64,000 bases of DNA from Thiodiazotropha sp037384425 (GCA_037384425.1 JARROA010000001.1:186001-250000); one strand, 5' to 3'; positions 1 to 8,984 are shown, counted from the stretch's first letter. Notes: a model not told the origin generated them from the letters alone. Made by a program: numbers and translations.

Positions 1-942
1 GGACTCGGCGGCGGTGTGGGCCGCATGGGCGGGGTTTGTGGTACCCTGACCGGCGCCGCGCTGGTATTGGGGTTGGAACACGGCCCTCACATCCAGGGTG
101 GCCAGAATGCCAAGGAGGCGACCTATGCCGCCACGCGACAACTGCAGCAGCGTTTCATCGAACGCCACGGCAGCAACCAATGCCGGGAACTGCTGGAGAA
201 GGATCTGAGCATCGACGAAGAGTACCAACAGGCCCGTGAGCTGGGATTGTTCAAGAGCCGTTGCCCGAATTACGTGGCGACGGTGGTGACCCTGCTCGAC
301 GAATCGTTCGCAGAGAAACAAGCCAACATGAAACAGAAAATCCTCACCATGCTCGAATTGCAGGACGCCATGAACCGCAAGGTCAATCCCGACTGGCGCG
401 ATGCAGGCTACCCCTGGTACCGGGCGATCTGGACCGAGTGCGCCGAGATGCTCGACCACTACGGTTGGAAGTGGTGGAAGCACCAGAAGCCCGACATGGC
501 GCAGGTGCATCTGGAGATCGTCGATATCTGGCACTTCGCCCTGAGTGATCTGATCCTGCACAACGACTCCATGGAGAAGGCGGCGGAACTGGCGCTCGAA
601 GGCTTGAATCGGCAGGTCGGCGACATCGATTTCAGAAGCTCGATCGAACACCTGGCTATGGCCAGCATCCAGCACCAGTCAGCCGACATCGGTCGCTTTG
701 CCGAGGTGATGAAAGCGGCTGATCTGGGTTTCGATGAACTCTTCAAGACCTACGTGGGCAAGAACGTGCTCAACTTCTTCCGCCAGGATCACGGCTACAA
801 GGAGGGGAGCTACATCAAACTCTGGAACGGTCGCGAGGACAATGAATACCTGGCCGATATTCTCACCAGTCTCGATGCCGACAGCCCAGGTTTCAGCGAA
901 GAGGTCTATCGACGTCTGGAGCAGGCCTATCCTGCAGGTTGA
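1..942 (+). CDS. C_GCAxxG_C_C redox domain fused to all-alpha dUTPase-like domain (5' partial)
   Basis: The reading frame is open from base 1, so the true start lies upstream; the GTG at 16 is only the first in-frame start codon inside the window. The N-terminal third (GGVCGTLTGAALVLGL, then Cys at about residues 8, 56 and 83 counted from 16) matches the end of the C_GCAxxG_C_C family, putative redox or metal proteins. From about residue 105 the sequence becomes a dimeric all-alpha NTP pyrophosphatase of the dUTPase_2 type: ECAE at 141-144, HYGWKWWK at 148-155 and EIVD at 167-170 form the ExxE...ExxD magnesium site. That family hydrolyses dUTP to dUMP and pyrophosphate. No stop separates the two parts; an internal ATG at 328 could start a free dUTPase, but it lies inside the open frame. 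Domain calls are firm by motif; the role of the fusion is unknown. Confidence 0.8.
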   Translation, partial: GLGGGVGRMGGVCGTLTGAALVLGLEHGPHIQGGQNAKEATYAATRQLQQRFIERHGSNQCRELLEKDLSIDEEYQQARELGLFKSRCPNYVATVVTLLDESFAEKQANMKQKILTMLELQDAMNRKVNPDWRDAGYPWYRAIWTECAEMLDHYGWKWWKHQKPDMAQVHLEIVDIWHFALSDLILHNDSMEKAAELALEGLNRQVGDIDFRSSIEHLAMASIQHQSADIGRFAEVMKAADLGFDELFKTYVGKNVLNFFRQDHGYKEGSYIKLWNGREDNEYLADILTSLDADSPGFSEEVYRRLEQAYPAG

Positions 943-1068
943 TACCACCCATTGGGTATTTGTCTCCCAATGGCCGCATGTTATTTTCTGACCCAATTTG
1001 CCTTTGGTTCGCTTTCTGTTCGATTTTGAAAAATTGAATAAAAATAGGCAGTTACGCGCAAACTTCCC

Positions 1069-1095
1069 TAAAGATATCGATTCCCGCGTCGCCAA
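1069..1095 (+). promoter_or_regulatory. possible FliA (sigma-28) promoter for the PAS chemoreceptor
   Basis: TAAA at 1069-1072 is followed after exactly 15 nt by GTCGCCAA, which matches five of eight positions of the GCCGATAA -10 element. It lies about 60 nt before the chemoreceptor start, and such genes are usually FliA-dependent. The -10 match is weak, so this is only a candidate. Confidence 0.3.
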
Positions 1096-1155
1096 ATCGG
1101 AGCAATTGTTTCCGCCCGATTCATAACGAAGTCCGACAATAAAGGCAGCGCGCGA

Positions 1156-2724
1156 ATGAAAATCAACCAACCTGTATCGAACCGGGAACGGGACGTTCTC
1201 GAAACCCACAACATACTTTCCACTACAGACCTGAAGGGCGCCATCAGCTACATCAATCCGGATTTCCTGGAGATCAGCGGCTTCACCGCTGAGGAGTTGT
1301 GCGGCAAGAACCATAATATCGTGCGCCATCCCGACATGCCGCAGGCGGCCTTCGGGAACCTGTGGTCAACCGTGAAGTCGCGTCGTCCGTGGATGGGCAT
1401 CGTCAAGAACCGCTGCAAGAATGGTGACCACTACTGGGTCGATGCCTTTGTCATGCCGATTCAGAAGGGGGGCGAAACCGTCGAGTATCAGTCTGTCCGC
1501 ACCAAACCCAGGCGGGAGTGGATCGAACGGGCCGAAGCGATCTACAAGCGGCTGCTCGAGGGCAAGGACTTCAAACTCGGTCTGGCGGGCCGGTTCAGCC
1601 TCGGCCAGAAACTGATTGCGGGCAATCTGTTGTCGATGTCGCCGGCAGTGCTGTTTGACATGCTGCCCCTGTTCGCACCGATGAGCGGTCTCGGTTTTGC
1701 GCTCACCGCCCTGTTGATCGTAGCGGTCAATAGCGGATTGATGAGGCCGTTCCGCAGGGTCGTGTCCGAAGCCCGTGAAGTCTACGATCAACCGGCCATG
1801 CGTCGCATCTACACGGGGCGCGATGACGAGATCGGGCAGATCCGGCTGGCGTTGCAGATGCAGGATTCCCAGGTCAACGCCATCGTCGGGCGTCTCTCGG
1901 ATACCACGCACAAACTCTCCGAGCTCGCCGGAGTGACCCGCACTACCTCGGAACAGGCCAACGCAGGGGTGGAGAAGCAGCAGTCGGAGCTGACCATGGT
2001 GGCGACCGCCATGACCGAGATGGTCGCCACCGTGCGCGAGATCGCACGCAATACGGTGCTGGCCGCGGAGGCGACAGTCGCGGGCCAGCAGGAGTGCGCC
2101 GCGGGCCGTGAGGTGGTGGAACGGAGCATCGGCTCGATCAACGCCCTCTCCGATGATGTGCAGCGGGCGGCGGAGGTGATCGCCCGGCTCTCCCAACAGA
2201 GTACCGATATCGTCAAGGTGCTCGATGTGATCAAGGAGATCGCTGAACAGACCAACCTGTTGGCGCTGAATGCGGCGATCGAGGCGGCGCGGGCCGGAGA
2301 GAACGGACGCGGCTTTGCCGTGGTGGCCGACGAAGTGCGCACCCTGGCCAGCCGCACCACCGACTCGGCGCGGGAGATCGAGGAGATGATCGAGCGCCTG
2401 CAGACCGGCAGCAGGCAGGCGGTAGAGGTGATGGAGCAGAGCCGGCTCGAGGCCGGCAACAGCGTCGATCTGGCGGCCCGGGCGGGAAGTGCATTGGAGA
2501 GTATCTCCGGAGTGATCGACAACATCAACGACATGAACCACCAGATCGCCACCGCTTCGGAGGAGCAGAGTGCGGTGGCAGAAGAGATCAATCAGAACAT
2601 CATCAACGTCAACCAGGTGGCCGAGCACACCTCGGAGGGGGCCCACCGCAGTGTCGAGGCCGGCGGGCAGATGGTGGCCGCCATCGACCGTCTCGAGCAC
2701 CTGGTGGTGCAGTTCAGGCGCTAG
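1156..2724 (+). CDS. Aer-like PAS methyl-accepting chemotaxis protein
   Basis: This 522-residue energy or redox taxis receptor is cytoplasmic apart from one membrane segment. Residues 15-110 are an Aer-type PAS domain (STTDLKGAISYINPDF, HNIVRHPDMP, KNRCKNGDHYWVDAFV), the class that binds FAD in E. coli Aer. A hydrophobic stretch at about 165-195 anchors the protein, a HAMP-like linker runs to about 250, and the rest is the coiled-coil signalling domain with the conserved tip EQTNLLALNAAIEAARAGE near residue 360. There is no periplasmic sensor domain, which fits internal redox sensing through PAS. It sits alone, with no che genes nearby. The ATG at 1156 begins the usual Aer N-terminus. Family assignment is firm; the actual signal is inferred from Aer. 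Confidence 0.93.
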   Translation: MKINQPVSNRERDVLETHNILSTTDLKGAISYINPDFLEISGFTAEELCGKNHNIVRHPDMPQAAFGNLWSTVKSRRPWMGIVKNRCKNGDHYWVDAFVMPIQKGGETVEYQSVRTKPRREWIERAEAIYKRLLEGKDFKLGLAGRFSLGQKLIAGNLLSMSPAVLFDMLPLFAPMSGLGFALTALLIVAVNSGLMRPFRRVVSEAREVYDQPAMRRIYTGRDDEIGQIRLALQMQDSQVNAIVGRLSDTTHKLSELAGVTRTTSEQANAGVEKQQSELTMVATAMTEMVATVREIARNTVLAAEATVAGQQECAAGREVVERSIGSINALSDDVQRAAEVIARLSQQSTDIVKVLDVIKEIAEQTNLLALNAAIEAARAGENGRGFAVVADEVRTLASRTTDSAREIEEMIERLQTGSRQAVEVMEQSRLEAGNSVDLAARAGSALESISGVIDNINDMNHQIATASEEQSAVAEEINQNIINVNQVAEHTSEGAHRSVEAGGQMVAAIDRLEHLVVQFRR

Positions 2725-2909
2725 CCTGGTCGCTTGTTACCGGGCAGCCACATCGCTCCATAAACTGTCAACGGCGCGGCAGGCGGGGATGTAGTCGAGT
2801 TTGAACGGGTCAGCAGCCCTGGCCCATACTCGGGCCGGTCTGTTTATCCCTGCAGCCCCGAATGGGTTATCCTGATGCCGGGATTTTCTAGACAGGACGC
2901 TAACCCTTC

Positions 2910-3905
2910 ATGTTCTATCGTGCCGGATGCATGCTTCTTGGATGGTCGATGATCACCGGTCTCGCCTGGGCGGAGGAGGGTCTAGTCACGGCCGAGCCTG
3001 CCTATCGGCAGGAGACACTGACCGGGTTCACCCGCGAGCGCACACGGGTGCTGCTCTCCGCGGAGACCAGCGGGCGTATCACCGAGGTCACTGGCGACGT
3101 CGGAGACGTCACCCGCTCGGAACCGCCCTTTGCCTGTCTCGATCCCACTTTCATCGACCTTGAGCTGGCGGCCAACCGGGCGGAGCAGGAGGCTTTGCGG
3201 GTGGATCTGGACTACTTCCGCAAGGAGGTGAAGCGTATCCGTCAGTTGCTGGCGCAGAAGAGCTCATCCGAGAGCCAGCTCGATGCTGCCGTGCGCAACC
3301 AGAACAAGACCGAAGTGCAGCTGGAGGCGCTGCAGATCGCCGCACAGACCCTGAGGGAGCGCAAGGCGCGTCACTGTATTCACACGCCAGCCGGTTGGCG
3401 TGTCATCAGTCGCCAGGTGGAGCCCGGGGAGTGGATCAATACCGGGCAGCCGGTGGTGGAGATCGGCGACTATCGCAGTCTGCTGGTGCCGTTCGCCTTG
3501 AGCATGACCGAGTACCAGGCCATGCAAGGTTTGGGTGAAAACCTCTCCCTCCATCTGCCGCAGCAGGGCGTGACGGTGCCCGCCCGACTGTTGCGAGTCT
3601 CCCCCGCCTTTGATCAGACGTCACGCAAGATCCAGGTCGAGCTGCAGATCAGCGAGGGGATCACCGATCCGCGCGGCGGCCTGCGCACTGAACTCGTCCT
3701 GACTATACCGCTCAATAGCGGAGCGGTGGTGGTGCCGGAGTCGGCACTGGTGAAGCGCTACGAACAGTACTGGTTGCGGCGACCCGACAGTGAGGAGGTT
3801 CGGGTGGTCTATCTGGGGCGCGAGGAGGGGACCGAGGGCGCTGTGGTACGGGTGGCCTCACCCGAGGTCAAGGCCGGCGACCGTTTTCAGCGCCATCCGG
3901 AGTAG
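2910..3905 (+). CDS. RND efflux periplasmic adaptor (membrane fusion protein)
   Basis: This 331-residue adaptor would link the inner-membrane RND pump encoded 6 nt downstream to an outer-membrane channel. The first 22 residues form a signal peptide ending in AWA. The mature part has a barrel-sandwich/lipoyl half (LLSAETSGRITEVTGDVGD), an alpha hairpin at about 85-145 (LELAANRAEQEALRVDL through LQIAAQTLRERKA), the second lipoyl half (IHTPAGWRVISRQVEPGEW) and a beta-barrel domain. This is the HlyD/AcrA architecture. It is somewhat short for the family, with a brief hairpin. No TolC-like gene is present here, so the pump probably uses a channel encoded elsewhere. Substrate cannot be told from sequence. 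Confidence 0.88.
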   Translation: MFYRAGCMLLGWSMITGLAWAEEGLVTAEPAYRQETLTGFTRERTRVLLSAETSGRITEVTGDVGDVTRSEPPFACLDPTFIDLELAANRAEQEALRVDLDYFRKEVKRIRQLLAQKSSSESQLDAAVRNQNKTEVQLEALQIAAQTLRERKARHCIHTPAGWRVISRQVEPGEWINTGQPVVEIGDYRSLLVPFALSMTEYQAMQGLGENLSLHLPQQGVTVPARLLRVSPAFDQTSRKIQVELQISEGITDPRGGLRTELVLTIPLNSGAVVVPESALVKRYEQYWLRRPDSEEVRVVYLGREEGTEGAVVRVASPEVKAGDRFQRHPE

Positions 3906-3911
3906 CATCCC

Positions 3912-6900
3912 GTGCGTGAGGTCGTCGCCTTCTCTCTCAAACAGCGCGTCTTCTACAATCTGATGTTCGTGGTGTTGATGGTGGTGGGCTTCATCACCCT
4001 GTTCGCCCTGCCGGCCGAGCGCTACCCCAACTTCGGCTTCGGCGAGGTGATCATCTCCACCGTCTATCCAGGCGCCTCCCCGGTGGAGGTGGAGAGCCTG
4101 GTCACGCGCAAGATCGAGGAGGCGTTGGAGCGGGTCGACGATGTGGAGTGGATCAACGCCACCTCCTACAGCGGGCGCTCCAACATCCGTCTCAAGTTCG
4201 TCGACGACAGCGACTACGACACCCTCTTCGACGAGGTCCGCTTCGAGGTGCTGAACATTCTCGGCGAACTGCCCGAGGGGGTCGATCCGCCCAGTCTGCT
4301 CAACGCCAAGGTGCAGGACTGGCTGCCGGTGCTCACCCTCAGTCTCGCCGGCGAGCACGGCAACCGGGCCCTGGCGCTGATGGCCGACGAGATCAAGATC
4401 CGGCTACTGAAGATCCCCGGCATCAAGCAGGTGGACATCACCGGCGAACAGACCCAGGAGTTCCACGTCGAACTCGATCCGGCCAGGCTGCGCCTCTACG
4501 GCGTCACCTTCGATCAGGTGGCGGCCGCTCTGGGCAGCACCAACCGCATCATCCCCGCCGGCAAATACACCAACGACAGCGGTGAGTTCCTGGTCAAGCT
4601 CGACGAGCGTTTCCGCAGCCTGGAGCAGGTGCAGCAGACCGTGGTGCGACGCGATGCCGACGGCAGCCTGCTGCGGCTGCAGGCGCTGGCCAGTCATATC
4701 GGTCTCGGCTACCGCGATCCGATCGTCATCGCCTCGGTCAACGGCAAACCTTCGATCGGCCTCAAGGTGCTCAAGTCGGACGCCGGCAATGCCCTGCGCA
4801 TTCGCGACCAGGTGCTGGCGGTGGCCGACGCGTTCCGCTCCGGACTGGCCGCGCAGGGGGTGGAACTGGCGCTGACCCAGGACTCGACCGTCTACATCAA
4901 GGATGGCCTCACCACGCTGGGCATGAACATGCTGGCGGGTATCCTGCTGGTGTCGCTGATCATCTGGTACTTCATGGGGGTGCGCAACGCCGGCCTGGTG
5001 ACCATCGGCATCCCCTTCTCCTTCATGATCACCATGCTGATCATGTACCTGACCGGCAACAGCCTGAACGAGATCACCCTGTTCTCCTTCGTGCTGGTGA
5101 CCGGCATCGTGGTCGACGATGCCATCGTGGTGACCGAGAACATCTACCGCCACGTGCAGGAGGGGCGTCCCCTGCGCGAGGCGATCATCGGCGGCACCGC
5201 CGAGGTGGCGGTGCCGGTGATCTCCGCCACCATGACCACGGTGGCGGCCTTCCTGCCGATGCTGATCATGACCGGCTACGTGGGCGACTTCTTCGCCCTG
5301 GTGCCGAAGGCGGTCACCTTCGCCATCCTCGCCTCCCTGGTCGAGTGTCTGCTGATCCTGCCGATCCACTACTTCGACTTCGGCCCGCGCCCCCAGCAGA
5401 CGGTCTCCCTGATGGAGGGGGACAACGCCCTCATGCGACTGGCCCGCCGCTTCACCGACTGGCTGCTCAGGCGCACCCTGCGCCACCGCCTGCTCTCGGT
5501 CTCCACGGTGCTGGGGTTGTTCCTGGCCTCGCTGGTCATCCTCGTGCTGTCGTTCACCGGCAAGGCGCCGCTGATCCGCATCCAGTTCTTTCCCGACGAC
5601 TACAAGATCTACTATGTCGATATCGCCGGTCCCAGCAGCACGCCCATCGAGGAGGTGAATGAACGGGTGAAACGCATCGCACAGAGCGTGATGGAGGACG
5701 GCCCGGGCATGGTCAGCGCCGCCACCGGCTACGCCGGCTTCTATTTCAACGAGGACTACGAGCCGGTCTACGGCAACAACTACGGCTCGGTGATGGTGAC
5801 CCTGCCGGCTTTGGAGGACCAGAGCTTCGACGATCCGCTGGCCCACCTGGAGCGCATGCGCGAGAAGCTGGCGCCGCTCTACGAGACCGACGGCTATCGC
5901 CTCTCCATTCATGCGCAGAAGGATGGTCCCCCCAGCGGCAAGGACATCAACGTGCGGGTGGTGGGCGCCAATGTGGAGTCGGTCTCGCGTCTGGCCCAGG
6001 CCCTGCTGAGCTACATGCGCGGGAATTCAGACATCGGTCCCCACCTGATCGACCTGAAAGACGACCGGGGCGAGCCGAAGCGGGTGTTTCGCTTCGTGGT
6101 GAACCAGCCGCGGGTGGCGGAGTACGGTCTCGACAACGGCCAGGTGGCGCTGCTCGCGGCCAGCGTGCTGGACGGCCGCTACGTGGGCAAGTACCGCCAC
6201 GTGGACGAGGAGATCGATCTCAAACTGGCGATCGATCCCGCGGGCCTGGAGTCTCCGGAGCAGGCCCTCTACATCCCGCTGGTGGAGGATGCGGGACGAC
6301 CGGTCTACCTGGCCGATCTGGTGGACGTGCGCACCTACAGCGAGACCGGCGAGATCAAGCGCTACCAGGGGCAGCGGGCGATCAGTCTCAAGGCCGACAT
6401 CCGGGAGGGCGCGCCGACCTCGACACCGGCGGTGGTCAACGCGGTGCAAAGCTACTACGAGACCATCCGCGACGACTATCCCGGTGCCACCGTCACCTTC
6501 GGCGGCGAGCATGAGGACACCCAGCGCTCCTTCGAGTCGCTCGCCTACGCCTTCATCATCGCGGTGCTGGTGATGTACGTCATCCTGGCGACTCAGTTCC
6601 AGTCCTACTTACAGCCGTTGATCATCCTCTCCGCCATCGTCTTCGCCCTCATCGGCGTGGTCTTCGGCAAACTGGTCACCCAGTCGCTGTTCACCATCAA
6701 CAGCTTTATCGCCGTGGTCGGTGTGGCCGGGGTGGTGGTCAACGACGCCCTGGTGCTGATCGACTTCATCAACAAGCGCTACCGGGGCGGCATGTCGCGG
6801 CGCGAGGCGATTCTGGAAGGGGTGCACGTGCGCCTGCGGCCGATCCTGTTGACCACGTTGACCACCACCCTGGGTCTGCTGCCGATGGCGATCGGCTTTC

Positions 6901-7067
6901 CCAGCTACTCGTTGATCTGGGGCACCATGGCCTCCACCTTCGTCACCGGTCTGGCCACCGCCACCACCCTGACCCTGTTCATCATCCCCGTGTTGTGGGA
7001 TCTGCTGCAGGGCCTGCAGGAGCGGTTGCAGCGCAGACGTGAACGGTCGAGGATGGTTGAAGAGTAA
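3912..7067 (+). CDS. RND efflux transporter permease (AcrB/HAE1-like)
   Basis: This 1051-residue inner-membrane pump has the usual RND length and duplicated layout: TM1 near residues 10-30, a large periplasmic porter/docking loop, TM2-6, a second half starting near residue 525, and TM8-12 from about 875. TM4 carries the proton-relay pair as GIVVDDAIVV (D402, D403). The TM10 lysine of AcrB (K940) appears replaced by asparagine in GVVVNDALVL (N944), a pattern of non-AcrB RND subfamilies. The start is GTG at 3912, six nucleotides after the adaptor stop, and translation gives the typical N-terminal amphipathic helix VVAFSLKQRVFYNLM. The two genes clearly form an operon. Export of drugs, metabolites or lipids are all possible. 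Confidence 0.93.
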   Translation: MREVVAFSLKQRVFYNLMFVVLMVVGFITLFALPAERYPNFGFGEVIISTVYPGASPVEVESLVTRKIEEALERVDDVEWINATSYSGRSNIRLKFVDDSDYDTLFDEVRFEVLNILGELPEGVDPPSLLNAKVQDWLPVLTLSLAGEHGNRALALMADEIKIRLLKIPGIKQVDITGEQTQEFHVELDPARLRLYGVTFDQVAAALGSTNRIIPAGKYTNDSGEFLVKLDERFRSLEQVQQTVVRRDADGSLLRLQALASHIGLGYRDPIVIASVNGKPSIGLKVLKSDAGNALRIRDQVLAVADAFRSGLAAQGVELALTQDSTVYIKDGLTTLGMNMLAGILLVSLIIWYFMGVRNAGLVTIGIPFSFMITMLIMYLTGNSLNEITLFSFVLVTGIVVDDAIVVTENIYRHVQEGRPLREAIIGGTAEVAVPVISATMTTVAAFLPMLIMTGYVGDFFALVPKAVTFAILASLVECLLILPIHYFDFGPRPQQTVSLMEGDNALMRLARRFTDWLLRRTLRHRLLSVSTVLGLFLASLVILVLSFTGKAPLIRIQFFPDDYKIYYVDIAGPSSTPIEEVNERVKRIAQSVMEDGPGMVSAATGYAGFYFNEDYEPVYGNNYGSVMVTLPALEDQSFDDPLAHLERMREKLAPLYETDGYRLSIHAQKDGPPSGKDINVRVVGANVESVSRLAQALLSYMRGNSDIGPHLIDLKDDRGEPKRVFRFVVNQPRVAEYGLDNGQVALLAASVLDGRYVGKYRHVDEEIDLKLAIDPAGLESPEQALYIPLVEDAGRPVYLADLVDVRTYSETGEIKRYQGQRAISLKADIREGAPTSTPAVVNAVQSYYETIRDDYPGATVTFGGEHEDTQRSFESLAYAFIIAVLVMYVILATQFQSYLQPLIILSAIVFALIGVVFGKLVTQSLFTINSFIAVVGVAGVVVNDALVLIDFINKRYRGGMSRREAILEGVHVRLRPILLTTLTTTLGLLPMAIGFPSYSLIWGTMASTFVTGLATATTLTLFIIPVLWDLLQGLQERLQRRRERSRMVEE

Positions 7068-7111
7068 TCTTGTGGCGGTGCAAGGTTGGCCGCGTATCCC
7101 GCTTGGCGGAC

Positions 7112-7138
7112 AAAAAAACACCCGCCGTGGCGGGTGTT
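7112..7138 (-). terminator. rho-independent terminator for the PEP-CTERM gene
   Basis: Read on the minus strand, ACACCCGCC and GGCGGGTGT pair around a two-base loop and run straight into seven T residues. It lies 32 nt after the stop of the PEP-CTERM gene. The plus-strand RND operon ends 45 nt away on the other side and could use the same hairpin, but without a U tract. Confidence 0.85.
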
Positions 7139-7169
7139 CAAGTGAGGAGATCGAACGTAAAGAATACGA

Positions 7170-7905
7170 TTAGGCCTTGAATCGACGCAGGCGACCGGCG
7201 CCGAGTGCGACCAGTCCCAGTCCCATCAGCGCCAGTGTGGTTGGCTCGGGTACGCTGTAGGTGTAGTTCACGTGGACGGTTCCGGACCAGGCATTGTTAA
7301 AGTTTTCATGCGAGCAGAAGTCGAAGGGGCCACAACGTCTCAGATCGGACTCGAGGATACGCACGACACGAAAATCGAGCGCATCGCTGCCGATGAAGTC
7401 CGCCAGGGTGAAGGTGCCGAGGTCGAAGCTGTCGTTGAACAGGCCGCTGGTCAGCGTGGTGGCGGAACAGCTCGATTTGTCATTACAGCTCGACCAGAGC
7501 ACTTCGTTGTTGGCGGCCACCTCTTTGTTCGGGTCGAGCAGGCGAATGCGCTGTTTGCTGGCGGAGCGGCCTCTCGCCGATGCGGTCTTGTTATATCTGG
7601 GATCGACGGAGTTGACGCGCGAACCCAGTGACCAATCCGATTCGAACCAGATGTCCACATCCAGAAGGGTGCCCAGGCTGGCGTCAAAGCGATCCAGCGC
7701 GAGTTTCTGGCGCTGAGTATTGCTGGTGAAGATGGGCTTGTCATTCTGATCCAGGCCAGAGTTGCGGTCGTAAAGGCGATCGAGACTGGCAAAACTGAAA
7801 GAGGCCGAGTCGCCGGTGGTCAGGATACCGGCCTGTGCCGAGGCACCGAGGGTGCAGCTTGCGAGTATGCCGATGCCGAGTAAAAGTCGTTTGAAATTCC
7901 TCCAT
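7170..7905 (-). CDS. PEP-CTERM sorted exported protein (choice-of-anchor E type), start region disrupted
   Basis: The reading frame encodes a signal peptide (FKRLLLGIGILASCTLGASA), a secreted domain resembling the choice-of-anchor E group, and a C-terminal sorting tag: VPEPTTLALMGLGLVALGAG followed by RRLRR-like basic residues. Such tags are cut by exosortase and the proteins are linked to exopolysaccharide production. The signal peptide is in frame with the rest back to about 7895, yet no ATG, GTG or TTG occurs in that frame upstream. A good Shine-Dalgarno-like GGAGG and ATG codons (7905, 7914) exist but are one base out of frame. This suggests a one-base indel, a programmed shift at TTT-C, or a sequencing error. 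The first in-frame GTG, at 7658, would lose the signal peptide. It stands alone behind a sigma-54 promoter. Confidence 0.75.
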
Positions 7906-7933
7906 TGTTTCCATTTGACTTGGTCGAGTAAAA

Positions 7934-7949
7934 AGCAGGCAACGTGCCA
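7934..7949 (-). promoter_or_regulatory. sigma-54 (RpoN) promoter of the PEP-CTERM gene
   Basis: On the minus strand TGGCAC, five bases, then CTGCT gives the diagnostic GG-N10-GC spacing of a -24/-12 promoter, with one mismatch to the consensus TGGCAC-N5-TTGCW. It lies about 30-45 nt before the likely start. In Zoogloea and relatives PEP-CTERM genes are known to be RpoN-dependent through the PrsK/PrsR two-component system, so the location makes sense. Confidence 0.75.
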
Positions 7950-8273
7950 AGAATTAAAATACGTTATAAAACAATAGGGTAGATGCCAGCTCCCGATGGT
8001 CTAGCGGACGCTGGCGAGTGACTGTAAAACTATTCAACAGTGTAGGGGTATTTGTGAAATAGATTGCGGAAACAAAAACTTACGGATGTGGTAATCCTTT
8101 AGTTCGGGATTTGTCCCGGGTCAACTACACACTAACCCTACCTTCTGTTGTTAAATCTTCCGAAAGTAGGGTTGTTTCTGACAGATATCGTCAATATCGG
8201 CATAATTCCGGTGCCTGACCGAATTGCAGAATCTGCTACCCTTGTCGCTTTTCGTTACTCTTGAATCGGACCC
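7950..8273. other. AT-rich intergenic region with inverted repeats
   Basis: This spacer between the divergent PEP-CTERM gene and tsaB has no convincing ORF. It contains an 8-bp inverted repeat, AACCCTAC at 8134-8141 and GTAGGGTT at 8166-8173, and a small hairpin CGGGA-TTTG-TCCCG at 8105-8118. TAGGG-like motifs recur near 7975 and 8040. Sites this far upstream of a sigma-54 promoter are where an enhancer-binding activator would bind, but no binding site was recognised with certainty. Confidence 0.4.
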
Positions 8274-8957
8274 ATGAAGCTACTCGCCATCGAAACCGCG
8301 ACCGAAGCCTGCTCCGCCGCCCTGCTCATCGGCGATCGGATCGAATTGCGCTATGCCATCAAACCGCGCGGTCACAGTGAACTGATTCTATCGATGATGG
8401 ACGAGCTGTTGGCGGAGGCGGAGCTGAAGCCGGCTCAGCTGGATGCCATGGCCTTCGGGCGCGGCCCCGGTTCATTCACCGGTGTGCGTATCGCTACCGG
8501 CATCGTGCAAGGGGCGGCCTTCGGCGCCGATCTGCCTGTGGTACCGGTCTCCACACTGGCCGCCCTGGCTCAGCGGGCCTATCGTCAGAAGGGCGAACCC
8601 AATCTGCTGCCGGCCTACGATGCGCGCATGGGTGAGCTCTACTGGGCCGCTTACCGTGTGGGTGAAGACGGTCTGGTGCGGCTGGTGATCGAGGAGGAGG
8701 TGGCGACGGCAGAATCGGTCAGGATGCCGTTGGACAGCGACTGGTATGGTGTGGGCTCCGGTTGGGGAGTTGCTGGCGAGGTGCTGGCAGAGCGTCTCGG
8801 CGATGACCTGTTGGGCTTTCAGGCGGAGATGTTCTGCAGCGCCCACGATGTGGCCCAGCTGGCGGCAGCGGCCTACGCACAGGGACTGGCGGTGCCTCCT
8901 GAACAGGCGCTGCCGGTCTATCTGCGCAATCAGGTGGCAAAGAAAACGGCAGGGTGA
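8274..8957 (+). CDS. tsaB: tRNA threonylcarbamoyladenosine biosynthesis protein TsaB
   Basis: TsaB is the non-catalytic ASKHA-fold partner of TsaD in the complex that places threonylcarbamoyl on A37 of ANN-decoding tRNAs in the cytoplasm. The 227-residue product has the family N-terminus LLAIETATEACSAALL and the hallmark GRGPGSFTGVRIATGIVQG at about 64-82, followed by the shortened C-terminal half typical of TsaB, which lacks the TsaD metal-binding histidines. Length matches the family. It is transcribed alone here, flanked by an intergenic repeat downstream. Confidence 0.95.
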   Translation: MKLLAIETATEACSAALLIGDRIELRYAIKPRGHSELILSMMDELLAEAELKPAQLDAMAFGRGPGSFTGVRIATGIVQGAAFGADLPVVPVSTLAALAQRAYRQKGEPNLLPAYDARMGELYWAAYRVGEDGLVRLVIEEEVATAESVRMPLDSDWYGVGSGWGVAGEVLAERLGDDLLGFQAEMFCSAHDVAQLAAAAYAQGLAVPPEQALPVYLRNQVAKKTAG

Positions 8958-8984
8958 GCGGCAAGCGCATTTTTTAAAGTGTTG

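Noticed and set aside
4404..5912. 502-residue antisense ORF over the RND permease
   Set aside because: Repetitive His/Gly/Asp-rich translation typical of the complement of membrane-protein codons.
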